Position numbers and translations under genes: made by a program. Shown in pieces: positions 1 through 12,500 of a stretch of DNA of 64,000 nucleotides. The stretch's first letter is position 1. Every line of letters starts with the position of its first letter. The notes under the pieces were generated by a model that ran no database searches, was not told where the DNA came from, and worked only from the letters and a program-made list of their open reading frames with translations. Source of the stretch: Maribellus comscasis (GTDB lineage Bacteria > Bacteroidota > Bacteroidia > Bacteroidales > Prolixibacteraceae); contig NZ_CP046401.1 in assembly GCF_009762775.1 (NCBI RefSeq), positions 2,108,001 to 2,172,000 on the forward strand, in the 5' to 3' direction.

Positions 1-3000
1 TGTAGCCCAACTCTATCCAATGACTGGGATAATTCATACATCGACTTCTGTGCCGGTGGATCCATTACCATTACATGGACTGTTACTGACATATGCGATA
101 CTCAGACAACAACAGCTACATACACCGTAAACCCGGTGCCGCCGCTGACATTGACTCAGCCAGCTGACAAAACAGTCGATGCCTGTGACTTCGACGATAC
201 TTCGGATAACCTGACCGCCGCTCAGAACGCTCTCAACGCTGACTTCGACGCGTGGCTCGCCGCTCAGGCAGCAGCTGTCGCCGAAGGTGGAGGATGTAGC
301 CCAACTCTATCCAATGACTGGGATAATTCATACATCGACTTCTGTGCCGGTGGATCCATTACCATTACATGGACTGTTACTGACATATGCGATACTCAGA
401 CAACAACAGCTACATACACCGTAAACCCGGTGCCGCCGCTGACATTGACTCAGCCAGCTGACAAAACAGTCGATGCCTGTGACTTCGACGATACTTCGGA
501 TAACCTGACCGCCGCTCAGAACGCTCTCAACGCTGACTTCGACGCGTGGCTCGCCGCTCAGGCAGCAGCTGTCGCCGAAGGTGGAGGATGTAGCCCAACT
601 CTATCCAATGACTGGGATAATTCATACATCGACTTCTGTGCCGGTGGATCCATTACCATTACATGGACTGTTACTGACATATGCGATACTCAGACAACAA
701 CAGCTACATACACCGTAAACCCGGTGCCGCCGCTGACATTGACTCAGCCAGCTGACAAAACAGTCGATGCCTGTGACTTCGACGATACTTCGGATAACCT
801 GACCGCCGCTCAGAACGCTCTCAACGCTGACTTCGACGCGTGGCTCGCCGCTCAGGCAGCAGCTGTCGCCGAAGGTGGAGGATGTAGCCCAACTCTATCC
901 AATGACTGGGATAATTCATACATCGACTTCTGTGCCGGTGGATCCATTACCATTACATGGACTGTTACTGACATATGCGATACTCAGACAACAACAGCTA
1001 CATACACCGTAAACCCGGTGCCGCCGCTGACATTGACTCAGCCAGCTGACAAAACAGTCGATGCCTGTGACTTCGACGATACTTCGGATAACCTGACCGC
1101 CGCTCAGAACGCTCTCAACGCTGACTTCGACGCGTGGCTCGCCGCTCAGGCAGCAGCTGTCGCCGAAGGTGGAGGATGTAGCCCAACTCTATCCAATGAC
1201 TGGGATAATTCATACATCGACTTCTGTGCCGGTGGATCCATTACCATTACATGGACTGTTACTGACATATGCGATACTCAGACAACAACAGCTACATACA
1301 CCGTAAACCCGGTGCCGCCGCTGACATTGACTCAGCCAGCTGACAAAACAGTCGATGCCTGTGACTTCGACGATACTTCGGATAACCTGACCGCCGCTCA
1401 GAACGCTCTCAACGCTGACTTCGACGCGTGGCTCGCCGCTCAGGCAGCAGCTGTCGCCGAAGGTGGAGGATGTAGCCCAACTCTATCCAATGACTGGGAT
1501 AATTCATACATCGACTTCTGTGCCGGTGGATCCATTACCATTACATGGACTGTTACTGACATATGCGATACTCAGACAACAACAGCTACATACACCGTAA
1601 ACCCGGTGCCGCCGCTGACATTGACTCAGCCAGCTGACAAAACAGTCGATGCCTGTGACTTCGACGATACTTCGGATAACCTGACCGCCGCTCAGAACGC
1701 TCTCAACGCTGACTTCGACGCGTGGCTCGCCGCTCAGGCAGCAGCTGTCGCCGAAGGTGGAGGATGTAGCCCAACTCTATCCAATGACTGGGATAATTCA
1801 TACATCGACTTCTGTGCCGGTGGATCCATTACCATTACATGGACTGTTACTGACATATGCGATACTCAGACAACAACAGCTACATACACCGTAAACCCGG
1901 TGCCGCCGCTGACATTGACTCAGCCAGCTGACAAAACAGTCGATGCCTGTGACTTCGACGATACTTCGGATAACCTGACCGCCGCTCAGAACGCTCTCAA
2001 CGCTGACTTCGACGCGTGGCTCGCCGCTCAGGCAGCAGCTGTCGCCGAAGGTGGAGGATGTAGCCCAACTCTATCCAATGACTGGGATAATTCATACATC
2101 GACTTCTGTGCCGGTGGATCCATTACCATTACATGGACTGTTACTGACATATGCGATACTCAGACAACAACAGCTACATACACCGTAAACCCGGTGCCGC
2201 CGCTGACATTGACTCAGCCAGCTGACAAAACAGTCGATGCCTGTGACTTCGACGATACTTCGGATAACCTGACCGCCGCTCAGAACGCTCTCAACGCTGA
2301 CTTCGACGCGTGGCTCGCCGCTCAGGCAGCAGCTGTCGCCGAAGGTGGAGGATGTAGCCCAACTCTATCCAATGACTGGGATAATTCATACATCGACTTC
2401 TGTGCCGGTGGATCCATTACCATTACATGGACTGTTACTGACATATGCGATACTCAGACAACAACAGCTACATACACCGTAAACCCGGTGCCGCCGCTGA
2501 CATTGACTCAGCCAGCTGACAAAACAGTCGATGCCTGTGACTTCGACGATACTTCGGATAACCTGACCGCCGCTCAGAACGCTCTCAACGCTGACTTCGA
2601 CGCGTGGCTCGCCGCTCAGGCAGCAGCTGTCGCCGAAGGTGGAGGATGTAGCCCAACTCTATCCAATGACTGGGATAATTCATACATCGACTTCTGTGCC
2701 GGTGGATCCATTACCATTACATGGACTGTTACTGACATATGCGATACTCAGACAACAACAGCTACATACACCGTAAACCCGGTGCCGCCGCTGACATTGA
2801 CTCAGCCAGCTGACAAAACAGTCGATGCCTGTGACTTCGACGATACTTCGGATAACCTGACCGCCGCTCAGAACGCTCTCAACGCTGACTTCGACGCGTG
2901 GCTCGCCGCTCAGGCAGCAGCTGTCGCCGAAGGTGGAGGATGTAGCCCAACTCTATCCAATGACTGGGATAATTCATACATCGACTTCTGTGCCGGTGGA

Positions 3001-6000
3001 TCCATTACCATTACATGGACTGTTACTGACATATGCGATACTCAGACAACAACAGCTACATACACCGTAAACCCGGTGCCGCCGCTGACATTGACTCAGC
3101 CAGCTGACAAAACAGTCGATGCCTGTGACTTCGACGATACTTCGGATAACCTGACCGCCGCTCAGAACGCTCTCAACGCTGACTTCGACGCGTGGCTCGC
3201 CGCTCAGGCAGCAGCTGTCGCCGAAGGTGGAGGATGTAGCCCAACTCTATCCAATGACTGGGATAATTCATACATCGACTTCTGTGCCGGTGGATCCATT
3301 ACCATTACATGGACTGTTACTGACATATGCGATACTCAGACAACAACAGCTACATACACCGTAAACCCGGTGCCGCCGCTGACATTGACTCAGCCAGCTG
3401 ACAAAACAGTCGATGCCTGTGACTTCGACGATACTTCGGATAACCTGACCGCCGCTCAGAACGCTCTCAACGCTGACTTCGACGCGTGGCTCGCCGCTCA
3501 GGCAGCAGCTGTCGCCGAAGGTGGAGGATGTAGCCCAACTCTATCCAATGACTGGGATAATTCATACATCGACTTCTGTGCCGGTGGATCCATTACCATT
3601 ACATGGACTGTTACTGACATATGCGATACTCAGACAACAACAGCTACATACACCGTAAACCCGGTGCCGCCGCTGACATTGACTCAGCCAGCTGACAAAA
3701 CAGTCGATGCCTGTGACTTCGACGATACTTCGGATAACCTGACCGCCGCTCAGAACGCTCTCAACGCTGACTTCGACGCGTGGCTCGCCGCTCAGGCAGC
3801 AGCTGTCGCCGAAGGTGGAGGATGTAGCCCAACTCTATCCAATGACTGGGATAATTCATACATCGACTTCTGTGCCGGTGGATCCATTACCATTACATGG
3901 ACTGTTACTGACATATGCGATACTCAGACAACAACAGCTACATACACCGTAAACCCGGTGCCGCCGCTGACATTGACTCAGCCAGCTGACAAAACAGTCG
4001 ATGCCTGTGACTTCGACGATACTTCGGATAACCTGACCGCCGCTCAGAACGCTCTCAACGCTGACTTCGACGCGTGGCTCGCCGCTCAGGCAGCAGCTGT
4101 CGCCGAAGGTGGAGGATGTAGCCCAACTCTATCCAATGACTGGGATAATTCATACATCGACTTCTGTGCCGGTGGATCCATTACCATTACATGGACTGTT
4201 ACTGACATATGCGATACTCAGACAACAACAGCTACATACACCGTAAACCCGGTGCCGCCGCTGACATTGACTCAGCCAGCTGACAAAACAGTCGATGCCT
4301 GTGACTTCGACGATACTTCGGATAACCTGACCGCCGCTCAGAACGCTCTCAACGCTGACTTCGACGCGTGGCTCGCCGCTCAGGCAGCAGCTGTCGCCGA
4401 AGGTGGAGGATGTAGCCCAACTCTATCCAATGACTGGGATAATTCATACATCGACTTCTGTGCCGGTGGATCCATTACCATTACATGGACTGTTACTGAC
4501 ATATGCGATACTCAGACAACAACAGCTACATACACCGTAAACCCGGTGCCGCCGCTGACATTGACTCAGCCAGCTGACAAAACAGTCGATGCCTGTGACT
4601 TCGACGATACTTCGGATAACCTGACCGCCGCTCAGAACGCTCTCAACGCTGACTTCGACGCGTGGCTCGCCGCTCAGGCAGCAGCTGTCGCCGAAGGTGG
4701 AGGATGTAGCCCAACTCTATCCAATGACTGGGATAATTCATACATCGACTTCTGTGCCGGTGGATCCATTACCATTACATGGACTGTTACTGACATATGC
4801 GATACTCAGACAACAACAGCTACATACACCGTAAACCCGGTGCCGCCGCTGACATTGACTCAGCCAGCTGACAAAACAGTCGATGCCTGTGACTTCGACG
4901 ATACTTCGGATAACCTGACCGCCGCTCAGAACGCTCTCAACGCTGACTTCGACGCGTGGCTCGCCGCTCAGGCAGCAGCTGTCGCCGAAGGTGGAGGATG
5001 TAGCCCAACTCTATCCAATGACTGGGATAATTCATACATCGACTTCTGTGCCGGTGGATCCATTACCATTACATGGACTGTTACTGACATATGCGATACT
5101 CAGACAACAACAGCTACATACACCGTAAACCCGGTGCCGCCGCTGACATTGACTCAGCCAGCTGACAAAACAGTCGATGCCTGTGACTTCGACGATACTT
5201 CGGATAACCTGACCGCCGCTCAGAACGCTCTCAACGCTGACTTCGACGCGTGGCTCGCCGCTCAGGCAGCAGCTGTCGCCGAAGGTGGAGGATGTAGCCC
5301 AACTCTATCCAATGACTGGGATAATTCATACATCGACTTCTGTGCCGGTGGATCCATTACCATTACATGGACTGTTACTGACATATGCGATACTCAGACA
5401 ACAACAGCTACATACACCGTAAACCCGGTGCCGCCGCTGACATTGACTCAGCCAGCTGACAAAACAGTCGATGCCTGTGACTTCGACGATACTTCGGATA
5501 ACCTGACCGCCGCTCAGAACGCTCTCAACGCTGACTTCGACGCGTGGCTCGCCGCTCAGGCAGCAGCTGTCGCCGAAGGTGGAGGATGTAGCCCAACTCT
5601 ATCCAATGACTGGGATAATTCATACATCGACTTCTGTGCCGGTGGATCCATTACCATTACATGGACTGTTACTGACATATGCGATACTCAGACAACAACA
5701 GCTACATACACCGTAAACCCGGTGCCGCCGCTGACATTGACTCAGCCAGCTGACAAAACAGTCGATGCCTGTGACTTCGACGATACTTCGGATAACCTGA
5801 CCGCCGCTCAGAACGCTCTCAACGCTGACTTCGACGCGTGGCTCGCCGCTCAGGCAGCAGCTGTCGCCGAAGGTGGAGGATGTAGCCCAACTCTATCCAA
5901 TGACTGGGATAATTCATACATCGACTTCTGTGCCGGTGGATCCATTACCATTACATGGACTGTTACTGACATATGCGATACTCAGACAACAACAGCTACA

Positions 6001-8181
6001 TACACCGTAAACCCGGTGCCGCCGCTGACATTGACTCAGCCAGCTGACAAAACAGTCGATGCCTGTGACTTCGACGATACTTCGGATAACCTGACCGCCG
6101 CTCAGAACGCTCTCAACGCTGACTTCGACGCGTGGCTCGCCGCTCAGGCAGCAGCTGTCGCCGAAGGTGGAGGATGTAGCCCAACTCTATCCAATGACTG
6201 GGATAATTCATACATCGACTTCTGTGCCGGTGGATCCATTACCATTACATGGACTGTTACTGACATATGCGATACTCAGACAACAACAGCTACATACACC
6301 GTAAACCCGGTGCCGCCGCTGACATTGACTCAGCCAGCTGACAAAACAGTCGATGCCTGTGACTTCGACGATACTTCGGATAACCTGACCGCCGCTCAGA
6401 ACGCTCTCAACGCTGACTTCGACGCGTGGCTCGCCGCTCAGGCAGCAGCTGTCGCCGAAGGTGGAGGATGTAGCCCAACTCTATCCAATGACTGGGATAA
6501 TTCATACATCGACTTCTGTGCCGGTGGATCCATTACCATTACATGGACTGTTACTGACATATGCGATACTCAGACAACAACAGCTACATACACCGTAAAC
6601 CCGGTGCCGCCGCTGACATTGACTCAGCCAGCTGACAAAACAGTCGATGCCTGTGACTTCGACGATACTTCGGATAACCTGACCGCCGCTCAGAACGCTC
6701 TCAACGCTGACTTCGACGCGTGGCTCGCCGCTCAGGCAGCAGCTGTCGCCGAAGGTGGAGGATGTAGCCCAACTCTATCCAATGACTGGGATAATTCATA
6801 CATCGACTTCTGTGCCGGTGGATCCATTACCATTACATGGACTGTTACTGACATATGCGATACTCAGACAACAACAGCTACATACACCGTAAACCCGGTG
6901 CCGCCGCTGACATTGACTCAGCCAGCTGACAAAACAGTCGATGCCTGTGACTTCGACGATACTTCGGATAACCTGACCGCCGCTCAGAACGCTCTCAACG
7001 CTGACTTCGACGCGTGGCTCGCCGCTCAGGCAGCAGCTGTCGCCGAAGGTGGAGGATGTAGCCCAACTCTATCCAATGACTGGGATAATTCATACATCGA
7101 CTTCTGTGCCGGTGGATCCATTACCATTACATGGACTGTTACTGACATATGCGATACTCAGACAACAACAGCTACATACACCGTAAACCCGGTGCCGCCG
7201 CTGACATTGACTCAGCCAGCTGACAAAACAGTCGATGCCTGTGACTTCGACGATACTTCGGATAACCTGACCGCCGCTCAGAACGCTCTCAACGCTGACT
7301 TCGACGCGTGGCTCGCCGCTCAGGCAGCAGCTGTCGCCGAAGGTGGAGGATGTAGCCCAACTCTATCCAATGACTGGGATAATTCATACATCGACTTCTG
7401 TGCCGGTGGATCCATTACCATTACATGGACTGTTACTGACATATGCGATACTCAGACAACAACAGCTACATACACCGTAAACCCGGTGCCGCCGCTGACA
7501 TTGACTCAGCCAGCTGACAAAACAGTCGATGCCTGTGACTTCGACGATACTTCGGATAACCTGACCGCCGCTCAGAACGCTCTCAACGCTGACTTCGACG
7601 CGTGGCTCGCCGCTCAGGCAGCAGCTGTCGCCGAAGGTGGAGGATGTAGCCCAACTCTATCCAATGACTGGGATAATTCATACATCGACTTCTGTGCCGG
7701 TGGATCCATTACCATTACATGGACTGTTACTGACATATGCGATACTCAGACAACAACAGCTACATACACCGTAAACCCGGTGCCGCCGCTGACATTGACT
7801 CAGCCAGCTGACAAAACAGTCGATGCCTGTGACTTCGACGATACTTCGGATAACCTGACCGCCGCTCAGAACGCTCTCAACGCTGACTTCGACGCGTGGC
7901 TCGCCGCTCAGGCAGCAGCTGTCGCCGAAGGTGGAGGATGTAGCCCAACTCTATCCAATGACTGGGATAATTCATACATCGACTTCTGTGCCGGTGGATC
8001 CATTACCATTACATGGACTGTTACTGACATATGCGATACTCAGACAACAACAGCTACATACACCGTAAACCCGGTGCCGCCGCTGACATTGACTCAGCCA
8101 GCTGACAAAACAGTCGATGCCTGTGACTTCGACGATACTTCGGATAACCTGACCGCCAGCTCAGAACGCTCTCAACGCTGA
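1..8181 (+). CDS. Giant HYR/Ig-like repeat surface protein, upstream part (5' end outside window)
   Basis: The reading frame is open from base 1, so the start codon lies to the left. The GTG at 136 is an ordinary Val codon at the end of a repeat unit and not a start. This part consists only of a 98-residue unit: 46 residues of one copy, 27 full copies and the beginning of another. Each unit has Cys at unit positions 16, 53, 69 and 84 and a beta-rich second half (ITITWTVTD, then TATYTV), as in HYR-like Ig folds of Bacteroidota surface proteins. The frame ends at TGA 8179-8181 only because one extra A (8158) breaks the repeat. With five nearby indels corrected, the frame joins the one ending at 42643, so this is very probably the same gene. 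Expected role: extracellular stalk of a T9SS-secreted protein. Function beyond that is unknown. Confidence 0.85.
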   Translation, partial: CSPTLSNDWDNSYIDFCAGGSITITWTVTDICDTQTTTATYTVNPVPPLTLTQPADKTVDACDFDDTSDNLTAAQNALNADFDAWLAAQAAAVAEGGGCSPTLSNDWDNSYIDFCAGGSITITWTVTDICDTQTTTATYTVNPVPPLTLTQPADKTVDACDFDDTSDNLTAAQNALNADFDAWLAAQAAAVAEGGGCSPTLSNDWDNSYIDFCAGGSITITWTVTDICDTQTTTATYTVNPVPPLTLTQPADKTVDACDFDDTSDNLTAAQNALNADFDAWLAAQAAAVAEGGGCSPTLSNDWDNSYIDFCAGGSITITWTVTDICDTQTTTATYTVNPVPPLTLTQPADKTVDACDFDDTSDNLTAAQNALNADFDAWLAAQAAAVAEGGGCSPTLSNDWDNSYIDFCAGGSITITWTVTDICDTQTTTATYTVNPVPPLTLTQPADKTVDACDFDDTSDNLTAAQNALNADFDAWLAAQAAAVAEGGGCSPTLSNDWDNSYIDFCAGGSITITWTVTDICDTQTTTATYTVNPVPPLTLTQPADKTVDACDFDDTSDNLTAAQNALNADFDAWLAAQAAAVAEGGGCSPTLSNDWDNSYIDFCAGGSITITWTVTDICDTQTTTATYTVNPVPPLTLTQPADKTVDACDFDDTSDNLTAAQNALNADFDAWLAAQAAAVAEGGGCSPTLSNDWDNSYIDFCAGGSITITWTVTDICDTQTTTATYTVNPVPPLTLTQPADKTVDACDFDDTSDNLTAAQNALNADFDAWLAAQAAAVAEGGGCSPTLSNDWDNSYIDFCAGGSITITWTVTDICDTQTTTATYTVNPVPPLTLTQPADKTVDACDFDDTSDNLTAAQNALNADFDAWLAAQAAAVAEGGGCSPTLSNDWDNSYIDFCAGGSITITWTVTDICDTQTTTATYTVNPVPPLTLTQPADKTVDACDFDDTSDNLTAAQNALNADFDAWLAAQAAAVAEGGGCSPTLSNDWDNSYIDFCAGGSITITWTVTDICDTQTTTATYTVNPVPPLTLTQPADKTVDACDFDDTSDNLTAAQNALNADFDAWLAAQAAAVAEGGGCSPTLSNDWDNSYIDFCAGGSITITWTVTDICDTQTTTATYTVNPVPPLTLTQPADKTVDACDFDDTSDNLTAAQNALNADFDAWLAAQAAAVAEGGGCSPTLSNDWDNSYIDFCAGGSITITWTVTDICDTQTTTATYTVNPVPPLTLTQPADKTVDACDFDDTSDNLTAAQNALNADFDAWLAAQAAAVAEGGGCSPTLSNDWDNSYIDFCAGGSITITWTVTDICDTQTTTATYTVNPVPPLTLTQPADKTVDACDFDDTSDNLTAAQNALNADFDAWLAAQAAAVAEGGGCSPTLSNDWDNSYIDFCAGGSITITWTVTDICDTQTTTATYTVNPVPPLTLTQPADKTVDACDFDDTSDNLTAAQNALNADFDAWLAAQAAAVAEGGGCSPTLSNDWDNSYIDFCAGGSITITWTVTDICDTQTTTATYTVNPVPPLTLTQPADKTVDACDFDDTSDNLTAAQNALNADFDAWLAAQAAAVAEGGGCSPTLSNDWDNSYIDFCAGGSITITWTVTDICDTQTTTATYTVNPVPPLTLTQPADKTVDACDFDDTSDNLTAAQNALNADFDAWLAAQAAAVAEGGGCSPTLSNDWDNSYIDFCAGGSITITWTVTDICDTQTTTATYTVNPVPPLTLTQPADKTVDACDFDDTSDNLTAAQNALNADFDAWLAAQAAAVAEGGGCSPTLSNDWDNSYIDFCAGGSITITWTVTDICDTQTTTATYTVNPVPPLTLTQPADKTVDACDFDDTSDNLTAAQNALNADFDAWLAAQAAAVAEGGGCSPTLSNDWDNSYIDFCAGGSITITWTVTDICDTQTTTATYTVNPVPPLTLTQPADKTVDACDFDDTSDNLTAAQNALNADFDAWLAAQAAAVAEGGGCSPTLSNDWDNSYIDFCAGGSITITWTVTDICDTQTTTATYTVNPVPPLTLTQPADKTVDACDFDDTSDNLTAAQNALNADFDAWLAAQAAAVAEGGGCSPTLSNDWDNSYIDFCAGGSITITWTVTDICDTQTTTATYTVNPVPPLTLTQPADKTVDACDFDDTSDNLTAAQNALNADFDAWLAAQAAAVAEGGGCSPTLSNDWDNSYIDFCAGGSITITWTVTDICDTQTTTATYTVNPVPPLTLTQPADKTVDACDFDDTSDNLTAAQNALNADFDAWLAAQAAAVAEGGGCSPTLSNDWDNSYIDFCAGGSITITWTVTDICDTQTTTATYTVNPVPPLTLTQPADKTVDACDFDDTSDNLTAAQNALNADFDAWLAAQAAAVAEGGGCSPTLSNDWDNSYIDFCAGGSITITWTVTDICDTQTTTATYTVNPVPPLTLTQPADKTVDACDFDDTSDNLTAAQNALNADFDAWLAAQAAAVAEGGGCSPTLSNDWDNSYIDFCAGGSITITWTVTDICDTQTTTATYTVNPVPPLTLTQPADKTVDACDFDDTSDNLTAAQNALNADFDAWLAAQAAAVAEGGGCSPTLSNDWDNSYIDFCAGGSITITWTVTDICDTQTTTATYTVNPVPPLTLTQPADKTVDACDFDDTSDNLTAAQNALNADFDAWLAAQAAAVAEGGGCSPTLSNDWDNSYIDFCAGGSITITWTVTDICDTQTTTATYTVNPVPPLTLTQPADKTVDACDFDDTSDNLTASSERSQR

Positions 8182-9287
8182 CTTCGACGCGTGGCTCGCC
8201 GCTCAGGCAGCAGCTGTCGCCGAAGGTGGAGGATGTAGCCCAACTCTATCCAATGACTGGGATAATTCATACATCGACTTCTGTGCCGGTGGATCCATTA
8301 CCATTACATGGACTGTTACTGACATATGCGATACTCAGACAACAACAGCTACATACACCGTAAACCCGGTGCCGCCGCTGACATTGACTCAGCCAGCTGA
8401 CAAAACAGTCGATGCCTGTGACTTCGACGATACTTCGGATAACCTGACCGCCGCTCAGAACGCTCTCAAACGCTGACTTCGACGCGTGGCTCGCCGCTCA
8501 GGCAGCAGCTGTCGCCGAAGGTGGAGGATGTAGCCCAACTCTATCCAATGACTGGATAATTCATACATCGACTTCTGTGCCGGTGGATCCATTACCATTA
8601 CATGGACTGTTACTGACATATGCGATACTCAGACAACAACAGCTACATACACCGTAAACCCGGTGCCGCCGCTGACATTGACTCAGCAGCTGACAAAACA
8701 GTCGATGCCTGTGACTTCGACGATACTTCGGATAACCTGACCGCCGCTCAGAACGCTCTCAACGCTGACTTCGACGCGTGGCTCGCCGCTCAGGCAGCAG
8801 CTGTCGCCGAAGGTGGAGGATGTAGCCCAACTCTATCCAATGACTGGGATAATTCATACATCGACTTCTGTGCCGGTGGATCCATTACCATTACATGGAC
8901 TGTTACTGACATATGCGATACTCAGACAACAACAGCTACATACACCGTAAACCCGGTGCCGCCGCTGACATTGACTCAGCCAGCTGACAAAACAGTCGAT
9001 GCCTGTGACTTCGACGATACTTCGGATAACCTGACCGCCGCTCAGAACGCTCTCAACGCTGACTTCGACGCGTGGCTCGCCGCTCAGGCAGCAGCTGTCG
9101 CCGAAGGTGGAGGATGTAGCCCAACTCTATCCAATGACTGGGATAATTCATACATCGACTTCTGTGCCGGTGGATCCATTACCATTACATGGACTGTTAC
9201 TGACATATGCGATACTCAGACAACAACAGCTACATACACCGTAAACCCGGTGCCGCCGCTGACATTGACTCAGCCAGCTGACAAAAA
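8158..9287 (+). other. Cluster of five single-base indels breaking the giant reading frame
   Basis: Compared with the otherwise invariant 294-bp unit, this stretch has an extra A at 8158, an extra A in 8468-8470 (AAA for AA), a missing G near 8554-8555 (GG for GGG), a missing C near 8686 (C for CC) and an extra A in 9283-9287 (AAAAA for AAAA). The net change is +1, exactly the frame offset between the segments on either side. Four of the five change a homopolymer length. No substitutions accompany them. The frame of the unit is temporarily restored between about 8687 and 9286. This pattern suits uncorrected long-read consensus error inside a repeat that short reads cannot polish, better than genuine gene decay. 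A real broken gene cannot be excluded from the sequence alone. Confidence 0.8.
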
Positions 9288-9544
9288 CAGTCGATGCCTG
9301 TGACTTCGACGATACTTCGGATAACCTGACCGCCGCTCAGAACGCTCTCAACGCTGACTTCGACGCGTGGCTCGCCGCTCAGGCAGCAGCTGTCGCCGAA
9401 GGTGGAGGATGTAGCCCAACTCTATCCAATGACTGGGATAATTCATACATCGACTTCTGTGCCGGTGGATCCATTACCATTACATGGACTGTTACTGACA
9501 TATGCGATACTCAGACAACAACAGCTACATACACCGTAAACCCG

Positions 9545-12500
9545 GTGCCGCCGCTGACATTGACTCAGCCAGCTGACAAAACAGTCGATGCCTGTGACTT
9601 CGACGATACTTCGGATAACCTGACCGCCGCTCAGAACGCTCTCAACGCTGACTTCGACGCGTGGCTCGCCGCTCAGGCAGCAGCTGTCGCCGAAGGTGGA
9701 GGATGTAGCCCAACTCTATCCAATGACTGGGATAATTCATACATCGACTTCTGTGCCGGTGGATCCATTACCATTACATGGACTGTTACTGACATATGCG
9801 ATACTCAGACAACAACAGCTACATACACCGTAAACCCGGTGCCGCCGCTGACATTGACTCAGCCAGCTGACAAAACAGTCGATGCCTGTGACTTCGACGA
9901 TACTTCGGATAACCTGACCGCCGCTCAGAACGCTCTCAACGCTGACTTCGACGCGTGGCTCGCCGCTCAGGCAGCAGCTGTCGCCGAAGGTGGAGGATGT
10001 AGCCCAACTCTATCCAATGACTGGGATAATTCATACATCGACTTCTGTGCCGGTGGATCCATTACCATTACATGGACTGTTACTGACATATGCGATACTC
10101 AGACAACAACAGCTACATACACCGTAAACCCGGTGCCGCCGCTGACATTGACTCAGCCAGCTGACAAAACAGTCGATGCCTGTGACTTCGACGATACTTC
10201 GGATAACCTGACCGCCGCTCAGAACGCTCTCAACGCTGACTTCGACGCGTGGCTCGCCGCTCAGGCAGCAGCTGTCGCCGAAGGTGGAGGATGTAGCCCA
10301 ACTCTATCCAATGACTGGGATAATTCATACATCGACTTCTGTGCCGGTGGATCCATTACCATTACATGGACTGTTACTGACATATGCGATACTCAGACAA
10401 CAACAGCTACATACACCGTAAACCCGGTGCCGCCGCTGACATTGACTCAGCCAGCTGACAAAACAGTCGATGCCTGTGACTTCGACGATACTTCGGATAA
10501 CCTGACCGCCGCTCAGAACGCTCTCAACGCTGACTTCGACGCGTGGCTCGCCGCTCAGGCAGCAGCTGTCGCCGAAGGTGGAGGATGTAGCCCAACTCTA
10601 TCCAATGACTGGGATAATTCATACATCGACTTCTGTGCCGGTGGATCCATTACCATTACATGGACTGTTACTGACATATGCGATACTCAGACAACAACAG
10701 CTACATACACCGTAAACCCGGTGCCGCCGCTGACATTGACTCAGCCAGCTGACAAAACAGTCGATGCCTGTGACTTCGACGATACTTCGGATAACCTGAC
10801 CGCCGCTCAGAACGCTCTCAACGCTGACTTCGACGCGTGGCTCGCCGCTCAGGCAGCAGCTGTCGCCGAAGGTGGAGGATGTAGCCCAACTCTATCCAAT
10901 GACTGGGATAATTCATACATCGACTTCTGTGCCGGTGGATCCATTACCATTACATGGACTGTTACTGACATATGCGATACTCAGACAACAACAGCTACAT
11001 ACACCGTAAACCCGGTGCCGCCGCTGACATTGACTCAGCCAGCTGACAAAACAGTCGATGCCTGTGACTTCGACGATACTTCGGATAACCTGACCGCCGC
11101 TCAGAACGCTCTCAACGCTGACTTCGACGCGTGGCTCGCCGCTCAGGCAGCAGCTGTCGCCGAAGGTGGAGGATGTAGCCCAACTCTATCCAATGACTGG
11201 GATAATTCATACATCGACTTCTGTGCCGGTGGATCCATTACCATTACATGGACTGTTACTGACATATGCGATACTCAGACAACAACAGCTACATACACCG
11301 TAAACCCGGTGCCGCCGCTGACATTGACTCAGCCAGCTGACAAAACAGTCGATGCCTGTGACTTCGACGATACTTCGGATAACCTGACCGCCGCTCAGAA
11401 CGCTCTCAACGCTGACTTCGACGCGTGGCTCGCCGCTCAGGCAGCAGCTGTCGCCGAAGGTGGAGGATGTAGCCCAACTCTATCCAATGACTGGGATAAT
11501 TCATACATCGACTTCTGTGCCGGTGGATCCATTACCATTACATGGACTGTTACTGACATATGCGATACTCAGACAACAACAGCTACATACACCGTAAACC
11601 CGGTGCCGCCGCTGACATTGACTCAGCCAGCTGACAAAACAGTCGATGCCTGTGACTTCGACGATACTTCGGATAACCTGACCGCCGCTCAGAACGCTCT
11701 CAACGCTGACTTCGACGCGTGGCTCGCCGCTCAGGCAGCAGCTGTCGCCGAAGGTGGAGGATGTAGCCCAACTCTATCCAATGACTGGGATAATTCATAC
11801 ATCGACTTCTGTGCCGGTGGATCCATTACCATTACATGGACTGTTACTGACATATGCGATACTCAGACAACAACAGCTACATACACCGTAAACCCGGTGC
11901 CGCCGCTGACATTGACTCAGCCAGCTGACAAAACAGTCGATGCCTGTGACTTCGACGATACTTCGGATAACCTGACCGCCGCTCAGAACGCTCTCAACGC
12001 TGACTTCGACGCGTGGCTCGCCGCTCAGGCAGCAGCTGTCGCCGAAGGTGGAGGATGTAGCCCAACTCTATCCAATGACTGGGATAATTCATACATCGAC
12101 TTCTGTGCCGGTGGATCCATTACCATTACATGGACTGTTACTGACATATGCGATACTCAGACAACAACAGCTACATACACCGTAAACCCGGTGCCGCCGC
12201 TGACATTGACTCAGCCAGCTGACAAAACAGTCGATGCCTGTGACTTCGACGATACTTCGGATAACCTGACCGCCGCTCAGAACGCTCTCAACGCTGACTT
12301 CGACGCGTGGCTCGCCGCTCAGGCAGCAGCTGTCGCCGAAGGTGGAGGATGTAGCCCAACTCTATCCAATGACTGGGATAATTCATACATCGACTTCTGT
12401 GCCGGTGGATCCATTACCATTACATGGACTGTTACTGACATATGCGATACTCAGACAACAACAGCTACATACACCGTAAACCCGGTGCCGCCGCTGACAT

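Noticed and set aside
136..138. GTG as a start codon for the giant protein
   Set aside because: It is the last Val codon of a repeat unit, and the same frame is open back to base 1. The same applies to GTG 9545.
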